Shown one piece after another: positions 16,853 to 26,061 of a stretch of 64,000 bases of DNA. The translations under genes were made by a program, and so were the position numbers. Under the pieces are notes generated by a model, which saw only the letters and a program-made list of their open reading frames with translations, was not told where the DNA came from and did not search any database. Origin of the DNA: Marinomonas ostreistagni (GTDB taxonomy: Bacteria > Pseudomonadota > Gammaproteobacteria > Pseudomonadales > Marinomonadaceae); NCBI RefSeq assembly GCF_016461785.1, contig NZ_JAEMUH010000001.1, positions 62,001 to 126,000 on the forward strand. Reading direction: 5' to 3'. Position 1 is the first letter of the stretch. Each line of letters starts with the position of its first letter.

Positions 16853-18244
16853 ATGTCGGTTACATCGTTAGGTGTCGGCTCAGGCTTAGACTTGGAAACG
16901 CTAGTTACTAACATGGTTAGTGTGCAGCGTGATACTAAGGTAGCTGCGTATGAAGATAAAATTTCTGATTATGAATCTGAAGTGTCTGCATACGGTGCCA
17001 TAAAATCCGCTCTTGAAGCGTTTGAGGATGCAGTTGAAGACTTGAGTGATGAAAGTTTGTTCACCGGACGGACTGCGACAACGACTCAACCTAGTTCAGG
17101 TGATATTGTCTCGGTTACTGCAGACAGTGATGCTTCAAATGGCTCATACAATATTTCGGTTACCCAGCTTGCCCAAGGATCTCGGAGCGTTTCTGCTGGT
17201 GGCCTTTTCTCTTCTAGCGATGATGTTGTGTCAGCAACGGGTGGCGATCTCACTTTCACAGCAGGTGATGAGACGTTTACCATTTCGGTAGCGGCTGATA
17301 CGACTCTTTCTGAGTTACGTGAACAGATTAATGATGCATCGGATAACTTTGGCGTATCGGCTAACCTAGTTGACGACGGCAATGGTAATGTTTATCTCAC
17401 TTTAAATTCTGATGTTTCTGGTGCTGGCAACGATTTAGTTGTTACTAATACTGACGAGTCGCTAGATAGTGTTTCTTCTGTTGCAACTGGGGCGGGCACT
17501 GCAGGGCTTAGTATTGCGACGGGAGATGGGGCACAAGACGCAATTATCACGGTTGATGGCATTACTATTAATAGTGATACAAATACTTTTGAAAATGCGG
17601 TTTCTGGGCTGACAATAAAAGCGTTGGCAGAGTCCGAAGATGATGGTACGGGCAGTTTAGAAACAGCTAAATCGACTGTGAGTTATGATACGGAAACGGT
17701 TAAGGAGACATTGGAGTCATTTGTTGAGTCTTATAATGCTCTGTTGACGAAATTCGATACTTATACTGCAACGGATGCTGTGCTGAATGGCAGCAGCCTG
17801 ATTCGAGGGCTTGAGTCCTCATTGAATTCAGACCTTATGACAGTATTTGATAATGCTGGTGCGCTGAGCTCTATCTTTGATCTTGGTATAGAGATGGATG
17901 ACAACAACTTTTTATCTATTGACTCAACTAAGTTCAGTGAGGCGATGGATGAAAGCTACGATGATGTTGTGACATTGTTTTCGTCTGAAAATGGTCTTGC
18001 AAATATCATGTCAGACTACCTAGACAACTTCACTGGTTCTGGTGGTCTTCTAAAAGATATGGTTGATGCGTCACAGGAATCTGCTGATAACACAGAAACA
18101 CAGCTTGAGAATTACGAATACAGAATGGAGTTGTATGAAGAGCAGTTACGTGAAAGGTTTACGACGCTCGATACTCTTCTCGCTAGTATGTCTTCAAATG
18201 GAGACTACTTACTGACTCAGCTAAGTAGCTTAAGCAGCAGCTAA
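16853..18244 (+). CDS. fliD: Flagellar filament cap protein FliD
   Basis: Hook-associated protein 2, the pentameric cap under which flagellin folds. The N terminus 'LGVGSGLDLETLVTNMVSVQ' and the middle 'LAQGSRSVSAGG' are typical. 'NALLTKFDTYTATDAVLNGSS' (about residues 295-315) and the C-terminal coiled coil ending 'RFTTLDTLLASMSSNGDYLLTQL' are diagnostic. 463 aa is in the family range. Followed at 17 nt by the chaperone gene fliS. Confidence 0.95.
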   Translation: MSVTSLGVGSGLDLETLVTNMVSVQRDTKVAAYEDKISDYESEVSAYGAIKSALEAFEDAVEDLSDESLFTGRTATTTQPSSGDIVSVTADSDASNGSYNISVTQLAQGSRSVSAGGLFSSSDDVVSATGGDLTFTAGDETFTISVAADTTLSELREQINDASDNFGVSANLVDDGNGNVYLTLNSDVSGAGNDLVVTNTDESLDSVSSVATGAGTAGLSIATGDGAQDAIITVDGITINSDTNTFENAVSGLTIKALAESEDDGTGSLETAKSTVSYDTETVKETLESFVESYNALLTKFDTYTATDAVLNGSSLIRGLESSLNSDLMTVFDNAGALSSIFDLGIEMDDNNFLSIDSTKFSEAMDESYDDVVTLFSSENGLANIMSDYLDNFTGSGGLLKDMVDASQESADNTETQLENYEYRMELYEEQLRERFTTLDTLLASMSSNGDYLLTQLSSLSSS

Positions 18245-18261
18245 TTGCTAAAGAGGTTTAT

Positions 18262-18696
18262 ATGTACGGTAATAAAGGTATTAACGAATATAAGAAGGGT
18301 TCGTTAAAATCAGATTTAGCATCTGCAGATCCGCATCGTGTAATACAACTTTTAATGCAAGGCGCACTAGAGCGTCTTGCATTAAGTAAAGGCTTCATAG
18401 AACGACGAGATATGGAAGCCAAATCCAGTACACTAACGCGTGTGGTTGAGATTATTAACGCTTTAAGAGATTCTCTCGAACGTGATGCCAACCCTGAGTT
18501 AGTAGATAATCTTGATTCTTTGTACGAGTTTATGATTGCTCAGATTCATGAAGCCAGTCTAAATATGGACATTGAAAAAATAGACAGTGTGATGGCTCTT
18601 CTATTACAAATTAAAGGTGCGTGGGATCAAATAGGGGAAGCTGACAAGCAGGAAGCCTATGCGATGCAAGCTGAGCAAAGACTTGGTACGGCATAA
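18262..18696 (+). CDS. fliS: Flagellin export chaperone FliS
   Basis: Cytoplasmic chaperone binding the C-terminal D0 helix of flagellin to prevent premature polymerisation. All-helical, with the typical 'YKKGSLKSDLASADPHRVIQLLMQGALERL' type N terminus (residues ~9-38), and 'VEIINALRDSLERDANPELVDNL' and 'LYEFMIAQIHEASLNMD'. 144 aa, slightly longer than enteric FliS. The stop codon lies one base before the ATG of the next gene, so translation is probably coupled. Confidence 0.93.
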   Translation: MYGNKGINEYKKGSLKSDLASADPHRVIQLLMQGALERLALSKGFIERRDMEAKSSTLTRVVEIINALRDSLERDANPELVDNLDSLYEFMIAQIHEASLNMDIEKIDSVMALLLQIKGAWDQIGEADKQEAYAMQAEQRLGTA

Positions 18697-18697
18697 T

Positions 18698-18988
18698 ATG
18701 ACACTTGATCAGCTAGAGCATTTGACTTCACAAATGCAACAAGCTTTTGACGAAAGTGATTTTGTAAGAATTAATAAATTAGTATTAGCCAATCAAGAGA
18801 GCATTTCAAAGCTCTCTGCTACCTCTGATGAGGCCTTTAACAGTGCATTAAAGTCATTCATAGAGCTTTATCTAGTGATTCAGTCGTATTGTCAAAACGA
18901 GCTTAAAGTCGCTTCTACCGATCTCAAAAAAATCAATAAAGCTAAAAAAGGCTTAAAGCAATACAGTAAGGCTTCAAAACGTGCTTGA
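18698..18988 (+). CDS. FliT-like flagellar chaperone candidate
   Basis: 96-aa, mostly helical, charged protein ('LTSQMQQAFDESDFVRINKL') with a Lys-rich C terminus. Size and place directly after fliDS suggest a FliT-type chaperone for the cap protein FliD, but sequence alone gives only weak support. The frame extends upstream to 18659 inside fliS. I choose ATG 18698, one base after the fliS stop, because of coupling. The end overlaps the next gene by 8 nt. Confidence 0.6.
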   Translation: MTLDQLEHLTSQMQQAFDESDFVRINKLVLANQESISKLSATSDEAFNSALKSFIELYLVIQSYCQNELKVASTDLKKINKAKKGLKQYSKASKRA

Positions 18989-21080
18989 CCAAATTCTCCA
19001 AGAATCTATTTCAAAAATTCAATCCGTTGTGAAGACCGTGGAAGATGGTCAGAAACGATTGAAAGAAAAGGATGATTATTTCTCAAACCGTTACCGCGAT
19101 AATATGAACTTGTTTGCTGCGGTGATGCCACATATTTACGATGAATTCAAAGACTTTAAGCCAACAAATCGGGCGGTCTATCTAGAGGCATGTGGTGACT
19201 TAAATTTATACGATTCAGCCTTAAAAACCTCTCTTTTCTCTGATACTCCGAAAGAAAATGCTATTAAAAAGGTGAATGCTTTTCTTAAGAAGCCTTTTAA
19301 AACCCACTTGGATTTAGCTCAAAATCAGGCGCATCCTAGTCGTCATGTACAGTACGGAAATAGGATGATTGATGTTTTTTATCGAGAAAAAGAAGAGCAT
19401 AAAAGACCAGTTAGTCTACCTAAGTTTGTTCCTGCTATGGTGCTATTTGGCTTGGAGTTTGGTTATCAACTTGAACAACTTGTTTCCCTTAGAGATATTA
19501 AACACTTATACATTTATGAACGAGATTTAGACTACTTCTACTACTCGTTATTTGCTATTGATTGGCAGCCTATTCTTGAGCACTTTAACCGTGATGGGCA
19601 TACGATAAATTTCTTGTTAGGCGTGCCGCCAAAAGATATTACTGACAAATACTTAGTGCAATTGGAAGAAAATGGCTTCTTTTTGGCGCCTGAGACATAT
19701 CTGTATCGAGGCTATAAAAGTCCTGCACTTGAAGAGTCCTTCGAAGAGTTTCGCTTAAGCTATCCACGTCAAGCGATGGGGTGGGGATTCTTTGATGATG
19801 CCTTAATTGGTGTGGCGCAAGGGCTTAAAGCGTTACCTAAAATGGATCTCTGTTTATTTGATTTGAACAAAAAACTTCCCCGTTGGCAGCAAGAGATCCC
19901 AGTATTTATATTGGGTAATGGGCCATCATTAGACAATGGTATTGAGCTGCTAAAAGAGGTTAGAGATAAGGTCATTGTTATTTCCTGCGGCTCGACAATT
20001 AATACCTTGCGCAAGGTCGGTATAAAGCCTGATTTTCATGTAGATGTTGAACGCATGAGGCAGACTGTTGATAAATTAACTTTCTTTGATGAAGGTGAAT
20101 TAAGTGACGTTGTTGGCTTAACTGTTGATGTAATGCATCCAGACTTCTATCAGTACTTTGATCGCACAATGACCGGTGGTAAACCTGGAGAAGCAATTGT
20201 AACTCTAATAGGAACGGCACTGGCATCTGAGGGCAAGTCATACATGCAAATGAATCACTCGGCGCCTTTTGTTGCAAACTTAGCGCTTTCTTATTGTGAT
20301 TACTTTGGCTTTAAAAACTTATACTTTTTAGGTGTTGATAATGGTTACTTAAGCCATGAAAACCATCACTCAAAACACAGTGGTTATTACAAAGATGGAA
20401 AAGAAAACGGCTTCCAAAGCTTTGCATTGGAAAAAACGATTCCTGTTCCTGGTAACTTTGGGGGGACGGTTTACTCAACAAACTACATGCATATGTCTCG
20501 GATTCAGCTAGAGGCTTTATTAAATCGTATGCATAAAGTGAAAAGGCTGAATTGTTATAATTTATCAAATGGCGCCAAGATAGATGGGGCTGAGCCTTTG
20601 GCTATTGATGATGTGATGATATTTGATGAGCCTTTCAATAAGGAAGTGCTGATTGAGACGTTATATAAAACGTTCACTTGCAAACCTCCTGCGTCACTCC
20701 TAGATGTTGCTCCAGAGACAGCACTGAAAGTCAATGAGTTCATGGATACGGCACTTATGCTGAAATCAGGCTGGAAAAACTTGGAGTCTAGAGAGCAAGT
20801 TGTACAGTTACTGTGGCAGTATCATCGTACTCTGTATCTGATGAAAGCGACGAAAGCCCGTTACCTTTATGATTTATTAAAAGGTTCTTTTACTTCCTCA
20901 GCATTTCTTATTTTGTCTGTTCTTTACCAGATCGAAAATGAAAATGTAGCGATAGAGAAATCAAAAGAAGTATTCGATATCTGGTGTGAGTTTTTGGATG
21001 AAATGCCTGAAATGCTCAAGCAGGCTTCTGATTTCATCGATAAGGGTGATGATCACTTAATTCGTAACTATAACGGCTAG
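18981..21080 (+). CDS. Maf-type motility accessory factor / DUF115 flagellin glycosyltransferase
   Basis: 699-aa cytoplasmic protein of the Maf/DUF115 family, whose members transfer pseudaminic or legionaminic acid from the CMP-sugar to flagellin Ser/Thr. The core DUF115 domain begins near residue 305 with 'PVFILGNGPSLDNGIELL' (GNGPSLD at 312-318), followed by 'VIVISCGSTINTLRKVGI' and 'PDFHVDVERM'. N-terminal (1-300) and C-terminal (480-699) extensions are typical. The start is GTG 18981, overlapping the fliT-like gene, with TAAGG upstream. Its place between the flagellin chaperones and pseI strongly supports flagellin glycosylation. The exact sugar is inferred from neighbours. Confidence 0.88.
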   Translation: MLDQILQESISKIQSVVKTVEDGQKRLKEKDDYFSNRYRDNMNLFAAVMPHIYDEFKDFKPTNRAVYLEACGDLNLYDSALKTSLFSDTPKENAIKKVNAFLKKPFKTHLDLAQNQAHPSRHVQYGNRMIDVFYREKEEHKRPVSLPKFVPAMVLFGLEFGYQLEQLVSLRDIKHLYIYERDLDYFYYSLFAIDWQPILEHFNRDGHTINFLLGVPPKDITDKYLVQLEENGFFLAPETYLYRGYKSPALEESFEEFRLSYPRQAMGWGFFDDALIGVAQGLKALPKMDLCLFDLNKKLPRWQQEIPVFILGNGPSLDNGIELLKEVRDKVIVISCGSTINTLRKVGIKPDFHVDVERMRQTVDKLTFFDEGELSDVVGLTVDVMHPDFYQYFDRTMTGGKPGEAIVTLIGTALASEGKSYMQMNHSAPFVANLALSYCDYFGFKNLYFLGVDNGYLSHENHHSKHSGYYKDGKENGFQSFALEKTIPVPGNFGGTVYSTNYMHMSRIQLEALLNRMHKVKRLNCYNLSNGAKIDGAEPLAIDDVMIFDEPFNKEVLIETLYKTFTCKPPASLLDVAPETALKVNEFMDTALMLKSGWKNLESREQVVQLLWQYHRTLYLMKATKARYLYDLLKGSFTSSAFLILSVLYQIENENVAIEKSKEVFDIWCEFLDEMPEMLKQASDFIDKGDDHLIRNYNG

Positions 21081-21090
21081 AGGTGTTTTT

Positions 21091-22107
21091 GTGTTGACGT
21101 CTCCTTTTATCATCGCTGAGCTATCCGGCAACCACGATCAAGACTTTGATACCGCAAAAGCGATGATCAAAGCGGCAGCGGATGCGGGTGTGGATGCGAT
21201 TAAGCTACAAACCTACACAGCTGACACCATGACGCTGAATGTGCGTAATGAAGAGTTTATGATTGGTGAAGCAGATAGTTTGTGGCAAGGTCAGAACCTC
21301 TATGATCTGTATGGCAAAGCTTGTACGCCTTGGGAGTGGCATCAACCACTGTTTGACTATGCAGCTTCCTTAGGTCTGGTGGCCTTTAGTTCGCCATTTG
21401 ATGCCTCCGCTGTAGCATTTCTTGAAAGCTTAAATGTACCTCTTTATAAGGTAGCGTCGTTTGAGTTGACCGACATCCCTTTGATTCAAAAGATTGCTGC
21501 CACGGGTAAGCCGGCCATTATGTCTACTGGTATGGCGTCTATTGAAGAGATTGAAGAGGCCGTCGCAGCTTTCCGCCATATCAGTGAAGCAGAGTTGATA
21601 TTGCTCAAATGTACCAGTACGTACCCAGCAAAGATGGAAGATTCCAATCTTGCCACCATTCCGGATTTAGCGAAGCGATTTGGTTGTCGAGTGGGATTAT
21701 CCGACCATACTCGTGGTATCGGAGCTGCAGTGGCATCGATTGCCTTGGGTGCCAGTGTGATCGAAAAGCACTTTGTGCTGGATCGCTCTGCTGGCGGCGT
21801 GGATGCAGAATTTTCTATTGAGCCTGCTGAAATGGCAGTGCTCGTTGAGAATTGCCGACAGGCTTATGCAGCGATTGGTACGGTCAAATACGGTGGCTCT
21901 GAAGCCGAACAAAAGGCCAAAAAATACCGACGTTCCATTTATATTGCCCAAGACCTGCCGGCAGGTACTTTGCTTCGCCCCGAGCATATTAAAATCATTC
22001 GACCTTCATTGGGGGTGGCGCCAAAGCACTGGAATGAAGTCATTGGTCGCACGTTAAGTGCTGATGTTCAGTTAGGTCAGCCATTATCATGGGACATTCT
22101 CGACTAA
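21091..22107 (+). CDS. pseI: Pseudaminic acid synthase PseI
   Basis: Condenses 6-deoxy-AltdiNAc with phosphoenolpyruvate to give pseudaminic acid. The NeuB-type TIM barrel (residues ~1-265) starts 'FIIAELSGNHDQDFDTAKAM' and has 'DAIKLQTYTADTMT'. 'LWQGQNLYDLYGKACTPWEW' distinguishes PseI from NeuB and LegI. 'STGMASIEEIEEAV' and 'GLSDHTRGIGAAVASIALGA' are also present. A C-terminal SAF (antifreeze-like) domain follows (~277-338, 'RRSIYIAQDLPAGTLLRPEH'). Start GTG 21091 with AGAGG upstream. Eleven nt after the Maf gene and overlapping pseG by 19 nt, so they form one operon. Confidence 0.93.
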   Translation: MLTSPFIIAELSGNHDQDFDTAKAMIKAAADAGVDAIKLQTYTADTMTLNVRNEEFMIGEADSLWQGQNLYDLYGKACTPWEWHQPLFDYAASLGLVAFSSPFDASAVAFLESLNVPLYKVASFELTDIPLIQKIAATGKPAIMSTGMASIEEIEEAVAAFRHISEAELILLKCTSTYPAKMEDSNLATIPDLAKRFGCRVGLSDHTRGIGAAVASIALGASVIEKHFVLDRSAGGVDAEFSIEPAEMAVLVENCRQAYAAIGTVKYGGSEAEQKAKKYRRSIYIAQDLPAGTLLRPEHIKIIRPSLGVAPKHWNEVIGRTLSADVQLGQPLSWDILD

Positions 22108-23081
22108 ACGTTGTCATTCGCGCCGATGCTTCCGTACATATCGGTATGGGGCATCGTGTGCGCAGCGAAGTGCTTGCAGAATCCTTTACTGAGCAAGGTG
22201 CTGAGGTTTGTTTCGTCGTGCATGCCTCATGCGCTGACTTTTCTAATGAGGGTGACTTTGTTTTTGAGTCTGAGTCAGAGTGGTATGAATTGGCCCATCA
22301 AGCAGATATCTTAGTGCTGGACCATTATGGCTACGATGTGTCAGCTATCAATAAGCTATTTAAGCTTAATCCTAATCTTCTAGTGCTGGACGATAATAAC
22401 AATCGTGGTGATTTTAACTGTCGCTGGCTACTAAACCCTCTCTCTTTGCGATACTCAGAAACAGTTCAGTTTCCTTTAACGGGCGGACAGTTTGCTTTAC
22501 TACGTCCGCAGTTTTCTCGTCAACAAGCCCATCAAGTGCAAGATAGGCAAAAACTGCTGTTAACTTTTGGTGGCACAGATCCACTAAAGTTGACCTTTCC
22601 TTTTATTAAGTCATTGTTTGAAATAGGCTTTCCTACTGAATTTCTGCTGGTTATGGTAGGCTCTGGCGTGCAAAATGCTAAAGAAGTTGAAGCCTACTGC
22701 CGACAACATACTATTGAATGCCAAATAGGCGTAAGCCAAGTATCTGAACTGATGGCTCACAGTCGATTTGCCATTTCTGCGGCAGGCGGCACCTTATTTG
22801 AGCTGGCTTGTATGGGGGTGCCGACGCACTTTATTCAGGTAGCAGGCAACCAGAAAGATGCACTTGATGAGCATGCTGCGCTAGGCTGGTGTTCGGCAAC
22901 GGACTTTATTAATTGTAAGCCAAGCGAGCGATTAAAGTTGGTGGATCAAGTAGTCGAAAGTGTGATGCACACCTGGCAAACAGATCTTACTGCGCGTTCA
23001 CAGCTGGCAAGCCAATTGGTGGATGGTCGAGGTGCTGAGTGTGTAGTGCAAACGGTGCTGTCTTCATGCCTAAGAAAATAA
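22089..23081 (+). CDS. pseG: UDP-2,4-diacetamido-2,4,6-trideoxy-beta-L-altropyranose hydrolase PseG
   Basis: GT-B-fold hydrolase that releases UDP from the altrose intermediate before PseI. The N-terminal 'IRADASVHIGMGHRVRSEVLA' contains the family GxGH motif (H22 is the predicted catalytic His). 'ILVLDHYGYD' and 'FAISAAGGTLFELACMGVPT' form the nucleotide-binding part. 330 aa is typical. It overlaps pseI by 19 nt, with the start ATG inside the pseI end. The sequence between residues 60 and 90 is somewhat divergent, but the assignment is firm from context. Confidence 0.88.
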   Translation: MGHSRLNVVIRADASVHIGMGHRVRSEVLAESFTEQGAEVCFVVHASCADFSNEGDFVFESESEWYELAHQADILVLDHYGYDVSAINKLFKLNPNLLVLDDNNNRGDFNCRWLLNPLSLRYSETVQFPLTGGQFALLRPQFSRQQAHQVQDRQKLLLTFGGTDPLKLTFPFIKSLFEIGFPTEFLLVMVGSGVQNAKEVEAYCRQHTIECQIGVSQVSELMAHSRFAISAAGGTLFELACMGVPTHFIQVAGNQKDALDEHAALGWCSATDFINCKPSERLKLVDQVVESVMHTWQTDLTARSQLASQLVDGRGAECVVQTVLSSCLRK

Positions 23082-23101
23082 TGAGACGGTAATAAAAAGC
23101 G

Positions 23102-23632
23102 ATGGCTGTTGTGTTTAAGCGTTATCAGATTGAATTTAGACTCATTGAGCAAAGTGATATTGAGCAGCTGCGTCAATGGCGCAATCGTGACGATATTCGT
23201 TTAATGATGGTGGATCAGTCTGAGGTTTCACAAGCGCAGCAGCAAGCATGGTTTGAGCGATTAGATTCACATAAAAATCGTCATCATTTTGCTCTGTGGT
23301 TTCGTGATCAATTGATTGGTTACGCTAATGTCTCTTTAGATGAGTCGGATAGCGCAAGCACTGGGCTGTACATAGGCCATGAAAAATACCGTGGCAGTAT
23401 GCTCGCTATATGCGTTGGGGTTGGCTTAAGTGAATGGTGTTTTGAGCAACAACCGATAACTCGTATCAATGCTCAGGTTGTACCACATAACCAAGCGGCG
23501 TTACGTTTTAATGAAAGCTTGGGTTATCAAGTGATCGAACAAAATGACAGTTGGGTCTTTCTCAATAAAACACAGCAAGATTTTGAACAAGCGAGAGAGC
23601 GTTTATTGCCGCTTTTGTCGCGTTTCTCGTAA
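23102..23632 (+). CDS. pseH: GNAT acetyltransferase, PseH-like
   Basis: 176-aa GNAT-family N-acyltransferase. 'FRLIEQSDIEQLRQWRNRDDIR' at the N terminus and 'RINAQVVPHNQAALRFNESLGY' at the C terminus are the usual PseH/RimJ-type layout. In the Pse pathway PseH acetylates the 4-amino group of UDP-4-amino-AltNAc. Immediately downstream of pseG, which supports this role. The weak point is that the next genes supply an acyl carrier protein and acyl-activating enzymes, so the donor may be a longer or hydroxylated acyl group instead of acetyl-CoA. Confidence 0.78.
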   Translation: MAVVFKRYQIEFRLIEQSDIEQLRQWRNRDDIRLMMVDQSEVSQAQQQAWFERLDSHKNRHHFALWFRDQLIGYANVSLDESDSASTGLYIGHEKYRGSMLAICVGVGLSEWCFEQQPITRINAQVVPHNQAALRFNESLGYQVIEQNDSWVFLNKTQQDFEQARERLLPLLSRFS

Positions 23633-23681
23633 ACAGATAGTCTTCATAAACGAAACGTTTGAAGAATAGGTACCGATTACT

Positions 23682-23921
23682 ATGACAAATAACGAGCGTT
23701 TGGTCACAGCGTTTGCTAGCAGTTTAAACATTGATGCGAGCCAAGTGGTGGATGAACTAGAGTACAACACCATTCCACAGTGGGACTCTGTCGCGCACAT
23801 GGTATTAGTGGCGGCGTTAGAAAAAGAATTTGATGTAATGCTGGATATGGATGACATCATCGAAATGAGCTCGGTGAAAATCGCCAAAGAGATTCTAGCA
23901 AAGCACGACGTTGCATTCTAA
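23682..23921 (+). CDS. Acyl carrier protein
   Basis: 79-aa acidic, four-helix carrier protein. The phosphopantetheine attachment site is 'WDSVAHM' with Ser36; the DSL of fatty-acid AcpP is DSV here. It differs from housekeeping AcpP and resembles dedicated carriers found in sugar or specialised-metabolite loci. It begins the ACP, reductase, ligase, LuxE-like and LuxC-like set. It probably carries the acyl group that decorates the flagellin sugar; this is inferred from context. Confidence 0.9.
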   Translation: MTNNERLVTAFASSLNIDASQVVDELEYNTIPQWDSVAHMVLVAALEKEFDVMLDMDDIIEMSSVKIAKEILAKHDVAF

Positions 23922-23943
23922 AAACGGATAAAAGGCTCTCGCA

Positions 23944-24708
23944 ATGCGCTCATTCGATCAAAGCCAGTCACAGCCAAATAAACAAGCCGTACTGATCACT
24001 GGCGCGACCAGTGGCATAGGTTTGGCTTTGGCGCAAACGCTTGCCGAGCAGGGTTATGTTGTGATTGTTAACAGCCGCACTGAAGAGGATTGTTTAGCCA
24101 TTGCGCAGTCGATTGGCGGTTTTGCATTGCCCTTTGATGTCACTGATGAAACGGCGTTAAAGGTCGCCTTTAAAACATTAAATGGCTATTTGCGTGACAA
24201 CACGTTGACCCTATACGGATTGGCTCATTGTGCGGGCTCTATGGTTACTCAACCGTTTCATTTTACTAACGCAACAGCGTTGCAGCAGATGTTGAACGAG
24301 CATGTGGCTGGGGCGTTTTTACTCAGTCAGTGGTCGTCCAAATTAATGATGCGTGAGCAGCAGGGGGCGATTACTTTACTGTCCTCTGTGGTGGCGCAGC
24401 AGGGCAGTGTTGGCCAAGTGGCCTATGCTTCCGCCAAAGCGGCCATTGAAGGGATGACTAAGTCCCTTGCCAAAGAATTAGGTCAGTACGGTATTCGTGT
24501 CAATGCGGTGGCCCCTGGTGTGATTGATACGCCTTTAATCGCTGAGTTAAGTGATGAGCAACGCAGCGCTATACAGAAGTCGACGGTACTTAAACGCTTG
24601 GGTCAGCCTCAGGACATTGCTCAGGTATTGGCTTTTTTACTGAGCGATCAATCGGCTTTTATGACAGGCCAAGTGCTTTCTGTTGATGGCGGCCTGCGGT
24701 TGCCCTAA
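23944..24708 (+). CDS. SDR family oxidoreductase, FabG-like 3-oxoacyl-ACP reductase
   Basis: Classical short-chain dehydrogenase of 254 aa. The cofactor motif 'TGATSGIG' (residues 19-26), the catalytic Ser in 'LLSSVVAQQG', and Tyr161/Lys165 in 'YASAKAAIEG' are all present, as is the C-terminal 'FMTGQVLSVDGGLRLP'. Its nearest functional class is 3-oxoacyl-[ACP] reductase. Next to a dedicated ACP it may make a 3-hydroxyacyl-ACP, for instance a 3-hydroxybutanoyl donor for N-acylation of a sugar. The chain length cannot be read from the sequence. Confidence 0.88.
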   Translation: MRSFDQSQSQPNKQAVLITGATSGIGLALAQTLAEQGYVVIVNSRTEEDCLAIAQSIGGFALPFDVTDETALKVAFKTLNGYLRDNTLTLYGLAHCAGSMVTQPFHFTNATALQQMLNEHVAGAFLLSQWSSKLMMREQQGAITLLSSVVAQQGSVGQVAYASAKAAIEGMTKSLAKELGQYGIRVNAVAPGVIDTPLIAELSDEQRSAIQKSTVLKRLGQPQDIAQVLAFLLSDQSAFMTGQVLSVDGGLRLP

Positions 24709-24717
24709 GGATTCATC

Positions 24718-26061
24718 ATGCAGCTTATTGAACGAATCAAACAACACACTGGTATTGCTCTAGTTGATGCTGAGCAAACCATGTCTTATGGACAACTGGT
24801 TCAGCAAGCTGAGCAAGTGGCGAGCCAGTTAGCCGCTAATCAAGTGGTCGCTTTAGTGATGGAGAATAATATTGCCTCCATTGTCGATTACCTCGCTTGT
24901 TTGGTGGCGCGTGCGCCGATGATCTTGTTAAGCGATGCCACTGGGCTTGAGCAGTACACTAAGTACCAGCCAAATTTCCTGCTACACAGTAATCAGATCT
25001 CAGTGCTCGCGCCATTGACTGTGGGGCAGAGAGCGCACGACGATTTGCGTCTGTTACTGTCTACCTCAGGCAGTACAGGCTCACCGAAAATGGTGCGCCT
25101 TTCAGCTCAGAATCTAGATGCTAATACTGCTGCCATTGTCGAGTATTTGGAGCTTGATAGCACAGCACGTTCCATTACCTCGCTACCATTAACCTATTCG
25201 TTTGGTTTGTCGATTCTGAATTCCTATCTGTGGGCCGGGGCGAGTCTAGTGGTTACTGAGACAAGCATTACCGATAAAGCATTTTGGACCTTGATGAAAG
25301 AACATGCGGTGACGTCCTTATCCGGCGTACCATTTCATTTTGAAACTCTGCAGCGTTTACGCTTTTTCAATATGTCTCTACCAGCGCTTAAGGTTTTTAC
25401 CCAAGCGGGCGGTAAGTTGCGCAATGAAGTACTTAAGGCATTTGCGGAACACTGCCAGGCCAATCAGCAACGTTTTTATGTTATGTACGGACAGACCGAA
25501 GCGGCGCCGCGTATTTCTTATTTACCCTCTGAGCATTTATTAGAAAAGCTCGGTTCTATAGGTATCTCCGTTCCAGGTGGGAATCTATCTTTGGTGGATG
25601 AAAATGGTTCTGAAATCACTGAACCTGATCAAGAAGGGGAGCTGGTCTATCAAGGCGAAAATGTCATGATGGGCTATGCCGCAAACCGAGATGACCTTGC
25701 ATTAGGGCAGGGCGCAGCGATTCTCTACACAGGTGATCTTGCCAAGCGTGACGTAGATGGGTTCTTCTATATTACTGGTCGTAAAAGCCGCTTTATCAAG
25801 ATGCAGGGTAAGCGTTTAAGTCTTGCCCATCTTGAGGAAACCTTAAATCAACGAGGCGTTACAGAGAGTGCTTGCTTAGGCCAAGAAGATAAACTCGTGA
25901 TCGCTTACGTAGATGTGCAGTACCAAGCTACGATTGAGCACTATCTAAAAGAGCTTAATATTCATCCGATGTTTTATCAGCTATTACTGCTCGAACAGAT
26001 TCCCCATACCAACAATGGTAAGGTGGATTACCCGACTTTAAAGCAGCAGGCGTGTTTGTGA
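24718..26061 (+). CDS. AMP-dependent acyl-CoA/acyl-ACP ligase
   Basis: 447-aa member of the ANL (AMP-binding) superfamily, shorter than the usual 500-550. The P-loop-like motif 'LLLSTSGSTGSPKMVRLS' (from residue ~110), 'MYGQTEAAPRISYLP' (A5-type motif) and 'LYTGDLAKRDVDGFFYITGR' are intact. The C-terminal cap ends 'PHTNNGKVDYPTLKQQ' with the adenylation Lys. It activates a carboxylate as acyl-AMP and loads it onto CoA or the neighbouring ACP. It lies 9 nt after the SDR gene and overlaps the LuxE-like gene. Confidence 0.88.
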   Translation: MQLIERIKQHTGIALVDAEQTMSYGQLVQQAEQVASQLAANQVVALVMENNIASIVDYLACLVARAPMILLSDATGLEQYTKYQPNFLLHSNQISVLAPLTVGQRAHDDLRLLLSTSGSTGSPKMVRLSAQNLDANTAAIVEYLELDSTARSITSLPLTYSFGLSILNSYLWAGASLVVTETSITDKAFWTLMKEHAVTSLSGVPFHFETLQRLRFFNMSLPALKVFTQAGGKLRNEVLKAFAEHCQANQQRFYVMYGQTEAAPRISYLPSEHLLEKLGSIGISVPGGNLSLVDENGSEITEPDQEGELVYQGENVMMGYAANRDDLALGQGAAILYTGDLAKRDVDGFFYITGRKSRFIKMQGKRLSLAHLEETLNQRGVTESACLGQEDKLVIAYVDVQYQATIEHYLKELNIHPMFYQLLLLEQIPHTNNGKVDYPTLKQQACL

